This document shows, piece by piece, positions 40,901-52,649 of a stretch of 64,000 bases of DNA. Under the pieces are notes generated by a model. It made no database searches, was not told where the DNA came from, and saw only the letters and a list, made by a program, of their open reading frames with translations. The DNA comes from Alternaria dauci (Eukaryota > Ascomycota > Dothideomycetes > Pleosporales > Pleosporaceae). The stretch spans positions 2,976,001 through 3,040,000 of the forward strand of contig NC_091275.1 in NCBI RefSeq assembly GCF_042100115.1, written 5' to 3'. Made by a program: the position numbers and the translations under genes. Numbering within the stretch: the stretch's first letter is position 1; every line of letters begins with the position of its first letter.

Positions 40901-43070
40901 AAGATACTTAGTTAACTTTATATACTATCTATAAGAGTAATATAAAGAATCTAGACCTAAACTTAGAGAATATACTAACTATTATATAAAGTATATCTCT
41001 CTATATAAAGTATAAAGGTTAGCTAAGCTATATAGAAGATATATATTATTTAGATTTCTTACTATACTTTATATATATTAGTAAAGATTATAAGCGCTAA
41101 CTAAGAGTTAAGCCTTATATACTAAACTATATACTATAGTATAGCGCTATTATAGAGCTAGAAGAGTTTACTTAAGTAAAGTTAATATTATATTATCTAT
41201 TTTAACGTATCTAAGATATCTAGATCCTATATAGCTAAGTATTTAACTCTTATATAGCTACCTACTAGGCTTACTAGGAAGAATATAAATATAAGGAAAA
41301 GGACTTATATACTAATCCTAATCTTAGGGTTAAGGAAGAGGACCTTAATTTAGAGCCTATATAACCCCTAAATAAGTCCACTTTTAATAAGCTAGTAGGT
41401 AGGAGACTAGGCTTAGTAGAGGAATTAGTAGATAAGGATAGGATTAGTAAGTAACCTAGTAATAGGGTAAAAGACTAAGGTTCTACTAAATATATAGACT
41501 CCTTTAGGCTTAATATATAGACCTATTAACTAAATATAAAGAAGGACTACCTTATAGTAGGGCCTAATACTAGGCCTAATACTAGGCCTAATACTAGGCC
41601 TAATACTAAGCCTAATACTAAGCCTAATACTAGACCTAATACCCTAGCTAGTACCTTATAGGAGAAGTAGTATATACTATATAATTTAGTTATTAATTAC
41701 TTCTAGGCTACTCTTAATAGCTACCTACTAGTATAGTTATTAGTTTAGTTAGATAGGTAAGGGGGTACTAAGAAGATATACCTAATTAAGTGTATCTCTT
41801 ATACCTTAGAGTACTTAGTATTATTAGCTAGGCTAGAGTCCCTTATTATATACTACGCTCTTACTAGTATTACTACCTTCCTTATCTCTAAGTATACTAT
41901 TAATATACTCTTCTAAATACCTATTATATCTATATATAAGTAGTTAGATCTACTTAATACTACTAAGTAATAGTATATCTAGGTAGTATTTAAATATATT
42001 TACTACCTTATTATTAATAAGAAGTTAATAGTTAGTCTACCTATACTTAGCTTTATCTATAGTTATTATAGTTAGATTTAGCTTAGCTAAGCGTATATCC
42101 CTTTTACTAATCTTAATATTATTCTTTTAGGTAATTACTACTAGCTCTTACTTATAGGATATTAGGCGCTATATAACTACTCTTTAAAGAAAGATCCTAT
42201 TAAAGTTTATAGCTAATACTTATATTATATATTTAAGAGGACTATTATCTTAGATACTATTATATATTAATAAGGTATAGCGTAAGCCTAGTTTTATAAT
42301 ACTTTATAGTAACTTTAACTTAGCTATTCTACTTAGAATAATTAAGTATTATTTATAATATAATATAAGGTTAATCTCTTATATTCTAACTATCTCTTAT
42401 TCTAGGATACTATTTACTTATATAGCTACTATATTAATATATCTTATATTAACTATAAAAGTATACGCGATTATAGTAGTCTAGTATTAGTTATATTAGC
42501 TTAATATAACTAAGCTATATAGGCCTCTACGTCTATAGATAAAGCTAGTAATCTACTAAACTAACTCTCTTTATATATTAGTATAAGAGTTATATTAATA
42601 ACTAATATCTAGACTAAATAAAGACTAGTTAATAGTATTACTAGTATTATTAATAATATTTTATAAGATATTAGTATAGCTAATCTATAAAAGGAGATAC
42701 CTAAAGCTATTCTTATTACTTTACTAGAATATACTAGTCTAAGCCTTTATACACGCGCTAATAGTTAAGCTATTATACTTATCTTTCTTATTTTACGTAA
42801 GTTTTATTAGAATAAGATATCTTATTCTTAGCTATAATTTCTATTATTACTTACTTAAGCTATTACTATTTATAAGTCTTAAGGTATAAGTCTTAGCTAA
42901 GTAGTAGTATAGTATAAAAGAGACTTTATCTTAGGTTTACTATACGTTACTATTTCTTAGGTTAAAAGTTTAGAGGGTCTAGTATTTAAGGAGCCTATAT
43001 CCTTTAATTATTTATGTAGAAAGGAGGGTAAGGTAGTATAGTAGTAGAAGAAGGATAAAGAGTAGTAGGC
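38000..43070 (+). pseudogene. Degraded Helitron Rep/PIF1-like helicase
   Basis: This is the rolling-circle replication initiator plus DNA helicase of a Helitron. Readable Rep landmarks are a segment like FNTLIYYQLRDKIGFF and AAFNSN (about 39620-39740), an RTRAFQN stretch (usual form GTRPFWN) near 39790, the metal-binding HxH region as TYSYS at 40178-40192 (His codons changed to Tyr), and the catalytic Tyr region YIGIYTIK near 40666-40692. Helicase landmarks are a Walker A remnant GGTKK at 41761-41775, the LGNYYQL motif (usual GDxxQLPP) near 42125-42150, and the motif VI-like ITIYKSQG near 42860-42886. Stops are TAA/TAG only. The C-terminal end lies near 43070; the N-terminus is uncertain. Confidence 0.8.
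41561..41646 (+). repeat. 12-bp tandem repeat inside the Helitron helicase gene
   Basis: About seven units of GGCCTAATACTA, with AG and GA variants, follow one another and keep the reading frame, giving a Pro-Asn-Thr-Arg/Lys repeat between the Rep and helicase halves. Confidence 0.85.
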
Positions 43071-43109
43071 TAAAGAAATTATTTCTTTATAAGAGATAAG
43101 CTTTTTTTA

Positions 43110-44480
43110 AGTTTATCCTTTATAGTAGGCCTAATACTAGCTATATTAATCCTCTATTATATCCCCTACATCTACTAACTTATTATAGTAGTTCTAAACA
43201 CCCTATATTTAGTCTTCTCCCTCTTTATTAGAGTTATCCTTAGATTCCTCTTAGAATTTATAGTCCCTAGAGTTAAGCTCTTCTTTAACTACGTTAATAT
43301 CTAATTCCTCTAGAATCCTAGTTAGTTTAAACTAATACCTAGCTAATACTCTACTTACCTAGCTTATCTATAATTTATTACTCTAGTATAGTTACGTTAT
43401 TTATATTAATTACTTCTTCTTCCTCTTTTAAGTTCTAGTTAGTGTTAAGGCTAGACTCTACTCTAGCCTATAAATTATCTATCTTTTATTAGTAATTATT
43501 AGCCTATACCTTCTATATAAACTTACTAAGATTAGGTTTAGGCTTATCCTCTATTAGTACGTTATTATCCTTATTATCTATTACTTATATATTAGTTTAT
43601 AAGCTAATACTTAGCTAATACTACTATACCTAAGCTATATCCTAGCTTAAATTCTAGTCCTAGTTAATCTAACTTAAGCTAGTTATTTATATTCTTAAGT
43701 AGCCCCCCTTTAAGCTCTCTTAATTCTAGTAGTATATATTTAACTTCCTTACTATTAATATACCTATATAGAAACTTCTTACTAGAGAATACTTATTTAT
43801 TAAATAGTAGAGGTAAGTAGTATAGGCTATACTAAGTAGTAAGGTAAAGGTAGCTATTTTCCTAGAAGTATCCTTATATCTATATAGTAATAACTATAGC
43901 TATAATAATCCTCTCTTAATATTAGAAAAGTAGTATAAATAGAGGGATTAGTAGGCTAGTATTATTATTAATTTTAATTAAGGGCTTATAGCGTTTAATA
44001 TAGTTCTAGTAAGCTTCCTTAATAAGGTTAACCTAATATTATTAGCTTTAGCTAATACTAGACTAATACTAGTATATCTAACGTACCCTATTATAGTAGG
44101 TAAGTAGCTTAGTATATAAAGAGCTTTCTAATAAATATAAGTAGGCCTAAGGAGTATAAGTTAGTATAACCTATATTATAGTAAGTAGTTATAAATATAC
44201 TTTAAACTTAGTACTTATTATCTACTTAACGTATACTCTAAAGTCTATATTATATAGTATATTAATCTTAGTAGTAGCGTTCTTAGCTATTTCTATCTAG
44301 AAATCTTTAATATATAACTAGTACTTAAGGTTATAGTCTTTATTATACTAGCTATTAATATAGTTAAGGTATACTCTAGCCTTATACTTAGGTATAACTA
44401 TCGCGTAGTATTAGTATAGGCTAATACCTACCTAATACTATACTTACACTTAGTATTATCTATATCTCCTTCTATATCTA
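43110..44480 (-). pseudogene. Degraded coding-like stretch downstream of the helicase, unrecognised
   Basis: The minus strand, convergent with the Rep/helicase gene, gives a coding-like reading with segments such as YINSQYNKDYNLKYQ near 44320 and an acidic, Glu/Asp-rich end near 43200-43330. In-frame stops are TAA/TAG. No known domain is apparent to me. It could be an accessory gene of the transposon or a captured host gene. Confidence 0.35.
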
Positions 44481-45439
44481 GTTCTTACTCTACTTCTATA
44501 AGGGTACTATTAGCTTCTATATAAACTACCCTTAATACTATATATATAATTTAATTAGGAGGTATTAGACTATCCTTTAATTAGTAAATAGTTTCTTATT
44601 TTATAAAGTACTTATTCTTCTCTTTTTATATAGTAGTATTTTTAGTTTACGCCCTACCCTCTTAGCTTAAGTACTTATTCTAACTAAACTTATAACCTCT
44701 TAGTAAGGCCTAATACTTACCTAATACTAATATACTTAATCTCTATAGTAATATTATTACTTTAGTAGTAGAAGTTATCTTTAAGATATTTTCTCTTAGT
44801 CTTATCTTTTTCTATATCTAAGGCGTTTTAGATAGTAAGCTTAAACTTTTTTTACTAAAATATTAATAAGGCTTAATTAATATAAGCTTATATTAGTTAA
44901 GGTAGTATTATATACTTACCTTATTAGTAGTATTATTTAATAGGATCTCTATAAGCTTAATACTTATAGCCTTCTTATATTACTCTCTATTCTTAATAGT
45001 ATATAGGTTTATAAAGTATATAGCCTTAGATAAATCTACTATAGTAAGTAGTTATAGTAGTATTAGTTTAGTATACTTAGTATTAGGCTCTATAAGTCTA
45101 TAGGGCGTAAGTAAGGTATAAGAGGTAAAGAGGGAGTAGAGGAGATATTATTAGTATAAGTAATATTAGTATAGACTTACTATATTTAAGGCCTACTTTT
45201 AATCTAGGATAAGTATTCTTAATTAGCTATAATCTTACTATTACTTATACTAGTAGGATTAGTAGTAAAGGTAAAGGTAAAAGTAAAGGTAAAGTTTAAA
45301 TATATATTTCTTCTTCTATACTTTAATCCTCTTCTTTTTATATCCTCTTCCTTTTATATCTATCTATTATTACCTAATACTATACTAATACTCTTATTAG
45401 TATATTATCTTACTTTCTACTTACTTATATACTATATAG

Positions 45440-46700
45440 TACTTATAATATCTATTAGCTCTAATATATTAAGTTTACTTTTACTTTTACCTTTACCTTC
45501 TACTCTTACTTATTATTATAGTTACCTAAAAGCGTTTACTATTAATATAGTATTATTTATTCTTATAGTTAACCTTTCTCTTACTTCCTACTTACCTCTT
45601 ATACCTATAACCTAATAACCCTAATTACTACTACTATAATAATAATAATACTACTACTACTTCTCTTAATATAGTTAACTATATATATTAGCTAGTATTA
45701 GCTAGTATTAGTCTATATCTTATACTTACTTAGGGTTTAGTACTACTTATCCTCTACTTAGTATAACTAACCCTAAGGGTACTTAAGGTTATCCTACTAT
45801 TACTTATAAAGCTCTTTACTTTATTATCTTAATAATAAGTATATATATTCCTAACTACTACCTCTTACTTATTAATTTAGGTACCTTACTTAGTTTACTT
45901 ACTCTAAGTTCCTTAATAGTATAGCTACTTAGTATTACTCTAGATACTTTACTTACTACTACTCCTACTAGTAGCGCTAGTAGTAGTAGTTAGGATCTAA
46001 CTTATATAGTTATTAATAGCTATATCTATAAGAGTACTAGTAAGACTTTATATATATAGCCTAGAGTTAAGATCTAATTTAACTATAAGGTAGAATAGGT
46101 TCTAGTCTTCTATAGTAATATAATAGGACTTAAGAAAATTACTTAAGAAGGTTAATCTAATACTACTTAATACTAACTAATACTTTACTTTACTAATAGT
46201 ATTATATAGCTTATATAATAGAGGAGATTTAGTACTACTAATAATATTAGGGTTAAGTACTACTAAAGCTTATTATCTTATACTATATTAAAGAGTTTAT
46301 AGCTATAAAAGTTAAAGCTCTATTCCTTAGTTACTTAAATCTACTTAGTAAGATAAGTATATTTACCTTTACTACTATTTATAAAGCTACTAAGGAAATA
46401 TACTTTTAGCTCTAAGTTAGTATATATTTAGTTATAGTATTAGCTTAGTATTAGATTAACTTTCTTAGTTATAAAAGTTATAGTTAAGTATTAAGGTACT
46501 ATTATTACTACTCCTAAGGATATAGCTAATACCTTTAAGGTAGCTAAGTTACTAAGTACTTACTTAAAGCTCTTAGAAAACTATATCTTCTAATATACTT
46601 AGGTTATTATAAAGTATTATAAATCCTTAAGTTTATAATATATAGTTCTTATAAGTATCTATACTATCTACTTTTAGTCTTATAGTCTAGCTCTTAGTTA
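45440..46700 (+). pseudogene. Degraded coding-like stretch, plus strand, unrecognised
   Basis: The plus-strand reading starts with a low-complexity part rich in Gln, Tyr, Ser and Thr (about 45600-45990). It continues with a more ordered part such as NNIRVKYYQSLLSYTILKSLQ near 46240 and TIITTPKDIANTFKVAKLLSTY near 46500. Interrupting codons are TAA/TAG. I cannot name a family. It lies in the same insert as the Helitron gene. Confidence 0.33.
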
Positions 46701-46789
46701 GTAATAAGAATAAAAAAAATATTTTATAGCTTTAAATAATTTAGCTTACTTTATATTACTATTTTATTTTTTATAAAATAGAAGGTTTA

Positions 46790-48420
46790 TACTTATTATC
46801 TTCTAGAATAGAATTAATAGTATTTATACTCTATTAGTAAGTAGAAGTTAGCTTTAGTACTCTTAAACTCCTCTTAGGAATAGGTAGTAATAGAATATTA
46901 GCTATTAAGATATTTTTCTTAGCTATAGTATTAATTATAGTAGTCCTCTTTACTACTACTTTCTTACTAGCTTCTAGTTCTACTATCTTATATACTTCTA
47001 AAGGTATATTAGCTCTTAAGGTCTTAGCTTTATTTATTACTTCTTTAAGGGAGTAAGTTTTTAATTAAATTATAAAGGCTAGATTAGTAATACTTTCTTC
47101 TACTTAACTAACCTTATTATTAATAAGGATAGTTAAATAGTACTTTAGATATATCTTAAGTCCTTTATTCTTTAAGTTCTTCTCTTATTACTAGATATAA
47201 GTAGTAAACCCTAAGCTTAAACTAGGTACTACTACTTATATATAGTAAGGGAGTAGCGTTATCTAAAATAGTAGTTAGGTTTCTAATTATATATTAGGCC
47301 TAAGCTTCTTTATATTATAGATAAAGTTATCCTCCTCTATTTAGTAGGCTTTAAATATTTATCTTAGCTCTTTAATATTACTATCTACTAACGCTTTATA
47401 TTAGTTTATATTAAAGGTGTTATCTACTATAAACTAGTATATAGACTTTAGTTTAGATTTTAACGTTACCTAGTCCTATCTATTAATAAATTAATTATTA
47501 GCGCGATTCTTTATATAGAGTCTAACTACTATAATTTAGTTTAGGAAAAGCGTAGCATTAAAGAGCCTTATATATTTTAGTATAAAAGCTATATTAGCCA
47601 TTATCTAGAAGGTACCTATTATATAGGACTTCTACTTATAGAGGTAGTTCTTAACTAATCTTAGTTCTAGTTTCTTAATAGTCTTAATTACGCTAATTAT
47701 TTTAGTCTTACGTCTATCTTTTATACTAGTTATTTCCTTAATAAGAGGGTAATACTCTATAAAGGATTTATATCCTTTATACTTATCTATTAGGCCTAGA
47801 AGTTTCTTATATATTACTATTACCTTAAGTATATAATTATAGAAGAGCTTAAGAGCTTAAGAACTATTATAGAACTAAACGTCTAGTATTATACGCTACT
47901 AACGTAGAGTCTTATTTTCTAGTTAGTTAATAAGGTTATATACTAAGTCTTAGATACTAATAAGAGCCTATTAGGCTATATTAAGAACGTCTTACTTAGC
48001 TAATACTAGCTTTTAGTTTAATATTATAATATATTACTCTTTATTAGGTAGTTTAGACGTGTCTCCTACTCTAAGATTACTAAAATTAGATAATAAACCT
48101 AAGGTTATTAGAGGTAGAGTTTACTATAAGGAAGGAGGTATTATTACTAGCGCTTTACCCTTATCCTTATTCTTATTCTTATTCTTTAGAGCTATCTATT
48201 ACTATTCCTTTAGTAATATAGGGTGCTTTAGTATATAGAACTAAGTATACTAGTAAGTAATTAGGTGTAGGAAGTTTTTTATACTACTTCTAGCTACTAC
48301 TCTTATAGTTTAAATATTTTACGTATAATTAAGTTTAGTATAGAGAGTAGTTTAAAAGAAAGAGAAAGAGATTAGGAGCTTAAAGCTAGGAGGTATTACT
48401 TTTATCTATCTTATAGTAGC
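46790..48420 (-). pseudogene. Degraded coding-like stretch, minus strand, unrecognised
   Basis: The minus strand gives a Lys/Leu/Ile-rich, probably helical reading. Examples are RRKTKIISVIKTIKKLELRL near 47690 and EASKKVVVKRTTIINTIAKK near 46940. Stops are TAA/TAG at likely former Gln or Trp codons. No catalytic motif is identified. It closes the right side of the 13 kb insert, about 500 bases before the terminal palindrome. Confidence 0.35.
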
Positions 48421-48907
48421 GTATTTATAGCTTCCCTAGCTAATATTACCTAAGTAGTAATATAAGTAAGGGTAAAAGAGCGCGTAAAAGTAAAGGTAAA
48501 ATAATAGTATATAAAAGTAGGTGTATATACTATAGAGGGGTTCTCCCCCTTTATATTCTTCTTTAATTAGAACTAATAGCTAATTATTAAGGGCTATAAG
48601 TTAGCCTATTACTAAGGCTATAGATTCTAGGTTTATAACTCTTAGTAGAGGAAGAAAGAAGGAAGAAAGGAAGGATATATTCTATTTATATAGTACTAGG
48701 ACTACGCCTAGATACTACTTAGTAGCTAGTTATAGAAGTTTTACTTTATATAATAAAGATCTAGACTAGGTGTTATCCTTTTCTTCCTCTTTATTCCTAA
48801 GGCAGCATTATAAATACGCTTAAGTTATTATTTTCTAGTATCTAAAGAGATTTAAAATATATTATTATATTGTATATAGTTTATAATATATTCTAGTAGT
48901 TAGGGTA

Positions 48908-48943
48908 TAGAATCTAGGTTATAGCTTATAAACCTAGATTCTA
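48908..48943. repeat. 36-bp palindrome, right end of Helitron-bearing insert
   Basis: TAGAATCTAGGTT and AACCTAGATTCTA are perfect 13-base arms around a 10-base centre ATAGCTTATA. TTTTAA follows at 48946-48951. Confidence 0.85.
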
Positions 48944-49299
48944 TATTTTAAGGGTATAAATAATTAGTATTATCCTAAATTAATAAAGGAGTACTTAGAG
49001 GTGTTAAAGTACTACTAAAAGCTACTCCCCTTCCCCTTCCTAGAAAGATAGACTATCCTATAGTCTATTTAGATACTAAGGAGGCGTTAGAGTTAGACCT
49101 AGAGTTAGAATTTCCTTAATCTTATATATATACTTATTATTCTTCTTTTATTAGATATTTAGTAATAATTACTCTAGGGACTATCTTATTATCCTTCTAT
49201 TACGTAGTTAGTTATCTTAATAGTCTATAGTCTTAGGGTAGTAATTCTTTAGTATCTAGAATAACTAGAATATCTAGTATAGTACTACTATTTTCCTAG

Positions 49300-52150
49300 T
49301 ACTCTAAGTTCTATAGTTTTATATTACCTCTATCTTCTTCTATAATATTATCTTTAAGACGCTAGTAGAAGAGTTTTAGCCTTTTTCCTAGCGTAGTATA
49401 TAGGAAAATAGTACTTTTAAAGTCTTCTAGGCGGTAGGTTCTATAGTTAGGCCTTACCTCTTATACTCTATATAGTCTTAGCTATCTTATATTAAGCTTT
49501 TAATCTCTTAATATATTAATTTCCTATATTAAATTCTAAAGAAGTACTAGGTCTCTAAGTATAATATCTTCTTAGTAAATTTCTTTTATATTATCTTAAT
49601 ATTCTTTCTTAGCTATATATATATAGTTAGTATAGGCTATAGCTTCCTTAGTAAACTAATCTCTAAGATCTAACTATATTACTTAAATTATAAGTAGCTA
49701 TACTTAATCTTTAACTTATTAGAATAGTAAGGTCTACTACGTTAGTAGTAATAGTTTAATTAGTAGGACTAGGTTCTAGCTAGTAACTAACTAATATAGA
49801 GAGTAGCTAGTCTATTCTTATATTAAAATTCTATTTATAAGAAGTACTATAGGAAGATTCTTAACTTATAAACCTAAGAGTTTTACTAGAGTATTTATAA
49901 TAAGCTTATATCCTCCTTTAATCTTACTTATTACTTATAGGTTATATACTAATAACTATATATAGTTAATCTTATAGGTTTTTACTAAATAGTTAACTAC
50001 TTTAGTAAAGTCTAGTTTACTATCTACTATAAGTTTTCTTATTATACTTTATTTATATATAATATCTTTATAAATAAACTTAGTAATAGTCTTAGACTAG
50101 TTATTTAAAAGTATATAGGCTTCTAGCTATCTACTAAGATAGTCCTTTATAATAACTAAGTATTTTTTTCTAAAGTACTATAGTATATAGACTATATTAA
50201 TAGTAACTATTTCTTAGATAATAAAGCTATACGTATTAGTAAGTATATCTACTATCCTTTTTAATAATCTTAGTTAATAATCTAAGTATATTACTAAATA
50301 TCTATAAATATAGTTATATATCCTATTCTACTAGTAATATTACGTAAGTATTAAGTATACTATATTTACTTTATAATATCTAATCTATTAATAAATATTC
50401 TATACTATAGTAAATTATAAGTTAGGATTATTTATAACTCTCCTAATAGCTATATTATATAAGGTTTTCTTTAATAGTATTCTATCTTAGATAAAGAAGT
50501 TTAGGGCTCTCTTTTTCTATACCTAAAGCTCTTATAGAGTTATATCTCTTAGTATTTTTAAGCTTAATAGGAATTAAGTATACTATTTAGATATATTAGT
50601 AAACTCCTACTAGAGTATTCTCCCTTCTAGTAATAGTAAAGAAGGTATATTAATATTCCTAATTATATAATTAATATATTCTTTAAGATTATCTTTAGGT
50701 TCTTCTAGTAGCTCCTATCCCTTTAGTTTTAGGTACCTAAAGAGAGTATCTACTACTATATTTTTCTTACCTAAGATATACTTAATATTAAACTCCTTGA
50801 GTATAATAGTAGATATCTATCTATTTATTACTAATCCTAGGTAATCTATAGAGGATATATTAAGTTAGGTAATAAGAGTAGCTACATTAGTTTTAATAGT
50901 AAAGTGTACTTTATATAGATATATTTAAAACTTCTTTAAGGCCTATAGTACTACCTTATTTTCTAACTTTATAGAATACTTTATTTATTCTTATATTAAC
51001 TATAAGGTACTTTTAGATTAGACTAGGTAATATCTACTATCTTTCTTAATTTACTTAATATATACCTCTACTCTATCCTAGCTAGTATCTATTATAAAGA
51101 ATATTTTATTAGTAAGGATATCTAAATAATCTAAATTAATAAGTACTAGTACTAAAAGAATAAACTATTTTAAAGTATATATAGCTTTATCCTATTCCTT
51201 TAGCTATATAAACTCTATATCCTCTTAGAGGAAATAGAATAGGGGTTTTACTACTAGAGTAAAATAGTTAACTTAAATATAGTAGTATATATAAATACCT
51301 ATAAATAATTAAACCTTTATATAGTTCTTATAAGGTAGCTAGTTTAAAATCTTATTAACTTTCTTAGTATTAGGGTACTAGCTATCTAGACTTACCTTAT
51401 ATCCTACTACTTCTAATTATTCTATAAGGAAGTAGTATTTCTTTTTATTTACTATACCTCTTACTTACTTAATATCTACTAAGACTTAATCTAGTTATTA
51501 GATATATTCTAGGATATACTATTATACTCTAAGGAATAATTCTTCTCCTTTATAGTTTATTTTAGGTCCCCTAGAAGTAATATTATTTATAAATAGTATT
51601 ATCTCTAGCTAATAGTCCTTTAGGATCTTTATTATTACTCTCTAAAAGGTAGTAACTAAATTTATAGTACTTATAACTATAGTAGAAGATTAAATAAGGC
51701 TAATTAGAGTCTAGAAAGCTATTATATCTTAACTATCTAAGTAGAGGGTAATCTAGTTATAGCTAGAGAATAGGCCTATAAGAGATATAATCTTATAGCT
51801 AGTAAAGTATTTAGAAAACTTATTAGTAGTAGGAGGAAGATTTACGTCTCTTATAGTAATACTATTAAGTTTTTATATATTACTAATCTAGTATACTCTT
51901 TTATCTTTCTTAGGGACTAAGTACTATAAGTTATAATATTAGCTATTATATCTTTCCTATATACCCCTATTTAATTATATATTAACTATTATAATTACTT
52001 TTAGTTTAAGGGCCTTTAGGACTATAAAGCTATATATCTACTATACTTTATATAGTATAGTCCTTATTTTATAAGGTAGATAGATATCTAAGTAAATCTA
52101 CTCTACTTCTTTAAATTACTATAATAGTACACCTTCTTAATTATAGAGTA
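49300..52150 (-). pseudogene. Degraded pol (RT, RNase H, integrase) of family C copy 2
   Basis: On the minus strand the reverse transcriptase begins near 52000 with a reading like YLVPKKDKRVYQISNIQKLN. Its catalytic box is at about 51578-51600 as FINNI, the usual FxDD with both Asp codons changed to Asn. RNase H covers about 50750-51110 and ends near an ILGKKN motif. Integrase follows, with its zinc-binding part near 50300-50500 and an LVTSQNLVLLIK motif near 49760-49810 (usual GxxPxxPIE/T). A clear GPY/F module, QLGPYRVQEVRPNYRTYRLE, lies around 49420-49500. The order and motifs are those of Ty3/Gypsy. Confidence 0.82.
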
Positions 52151-52649
52151 TTTTAATTATTATATTATACTCTTATAGTATAAGCTATTCTCTAATATAT
52201 AACTTAGTAATCCTTTCTATTATTAGATAGGTTCCTCTTAGAAATATAGTATAGCGCTATTTAAATAAGTAGTTATAAGGACCTAGATTAGAGTTTTAAA
52301 TATTAATACGTAGGTATTAATATTTAATTACCCTCTCCTTCTAGTCCTTATATCTAAATTCTATTAGTACCTCTTATCTAAGAATATCTACTAGCTAGAC
52401 CTTCTTATCTACTATTTTATATAGTGTATATAAGTTATTATTTCTTTAGATATAAAGTAATTATTCTTAGTTTATATATTCTTAGTTTAACTTACTTATA
52501 ATTACGTACTAACTAAGTTCTAGTAGACTCTCTAAGTCTTCTACTTCGCCTATAGCTATTATAAAGACTAGATTTATCTATTATATTTCACTTTAGATAT
52601 CTTATTTACTAAAGATTATTCTATACTCTCTTAGTCTAGTAGTAGGATT

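Larger units (their letters stand above)
35696..48945 (+). mobile_element. 13.25 kb insert carrying a Helitron-type Rep/helicase
   Basis: This segment interrupts the 3' part of C copy 2 between the integrase end and the LTR. It contains a Rep/PIF1 helicase pseudogene on the plus strand (about 38.0-43.07 kb) and several other coding-like stretches on both strands. A 36-bp palindrome stands at each end (35696-35731 and 48908-48943), and TTTTAA occurs just outside both (35690-35695 and 48946-48951). Helitrons normally make no target duplication, so either TTTTAA is chance in AT-rich DNA or the Helitron is part of a different composite. Boundaries are therefore tentative; the Helitron gene itself is well supported. 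Confidence 0.6.

Noticed and set aside
41561..41646. 12-bp array as an independent satellite or integration site
   Set aside because: It keeps the reading frame of the Rep/helicase gene, so it is best seen as an internal coding repeat.
35696..48945. Starship-type giant transposon with a tyrosine recombinase captain
   Set aside because: Large fungal inserts invite this idea, but I found Rep and PIF1 helicase motifs and no readable tyrosine recombinase; the four unnamed stretches do not show its R-H-R-Y residues.
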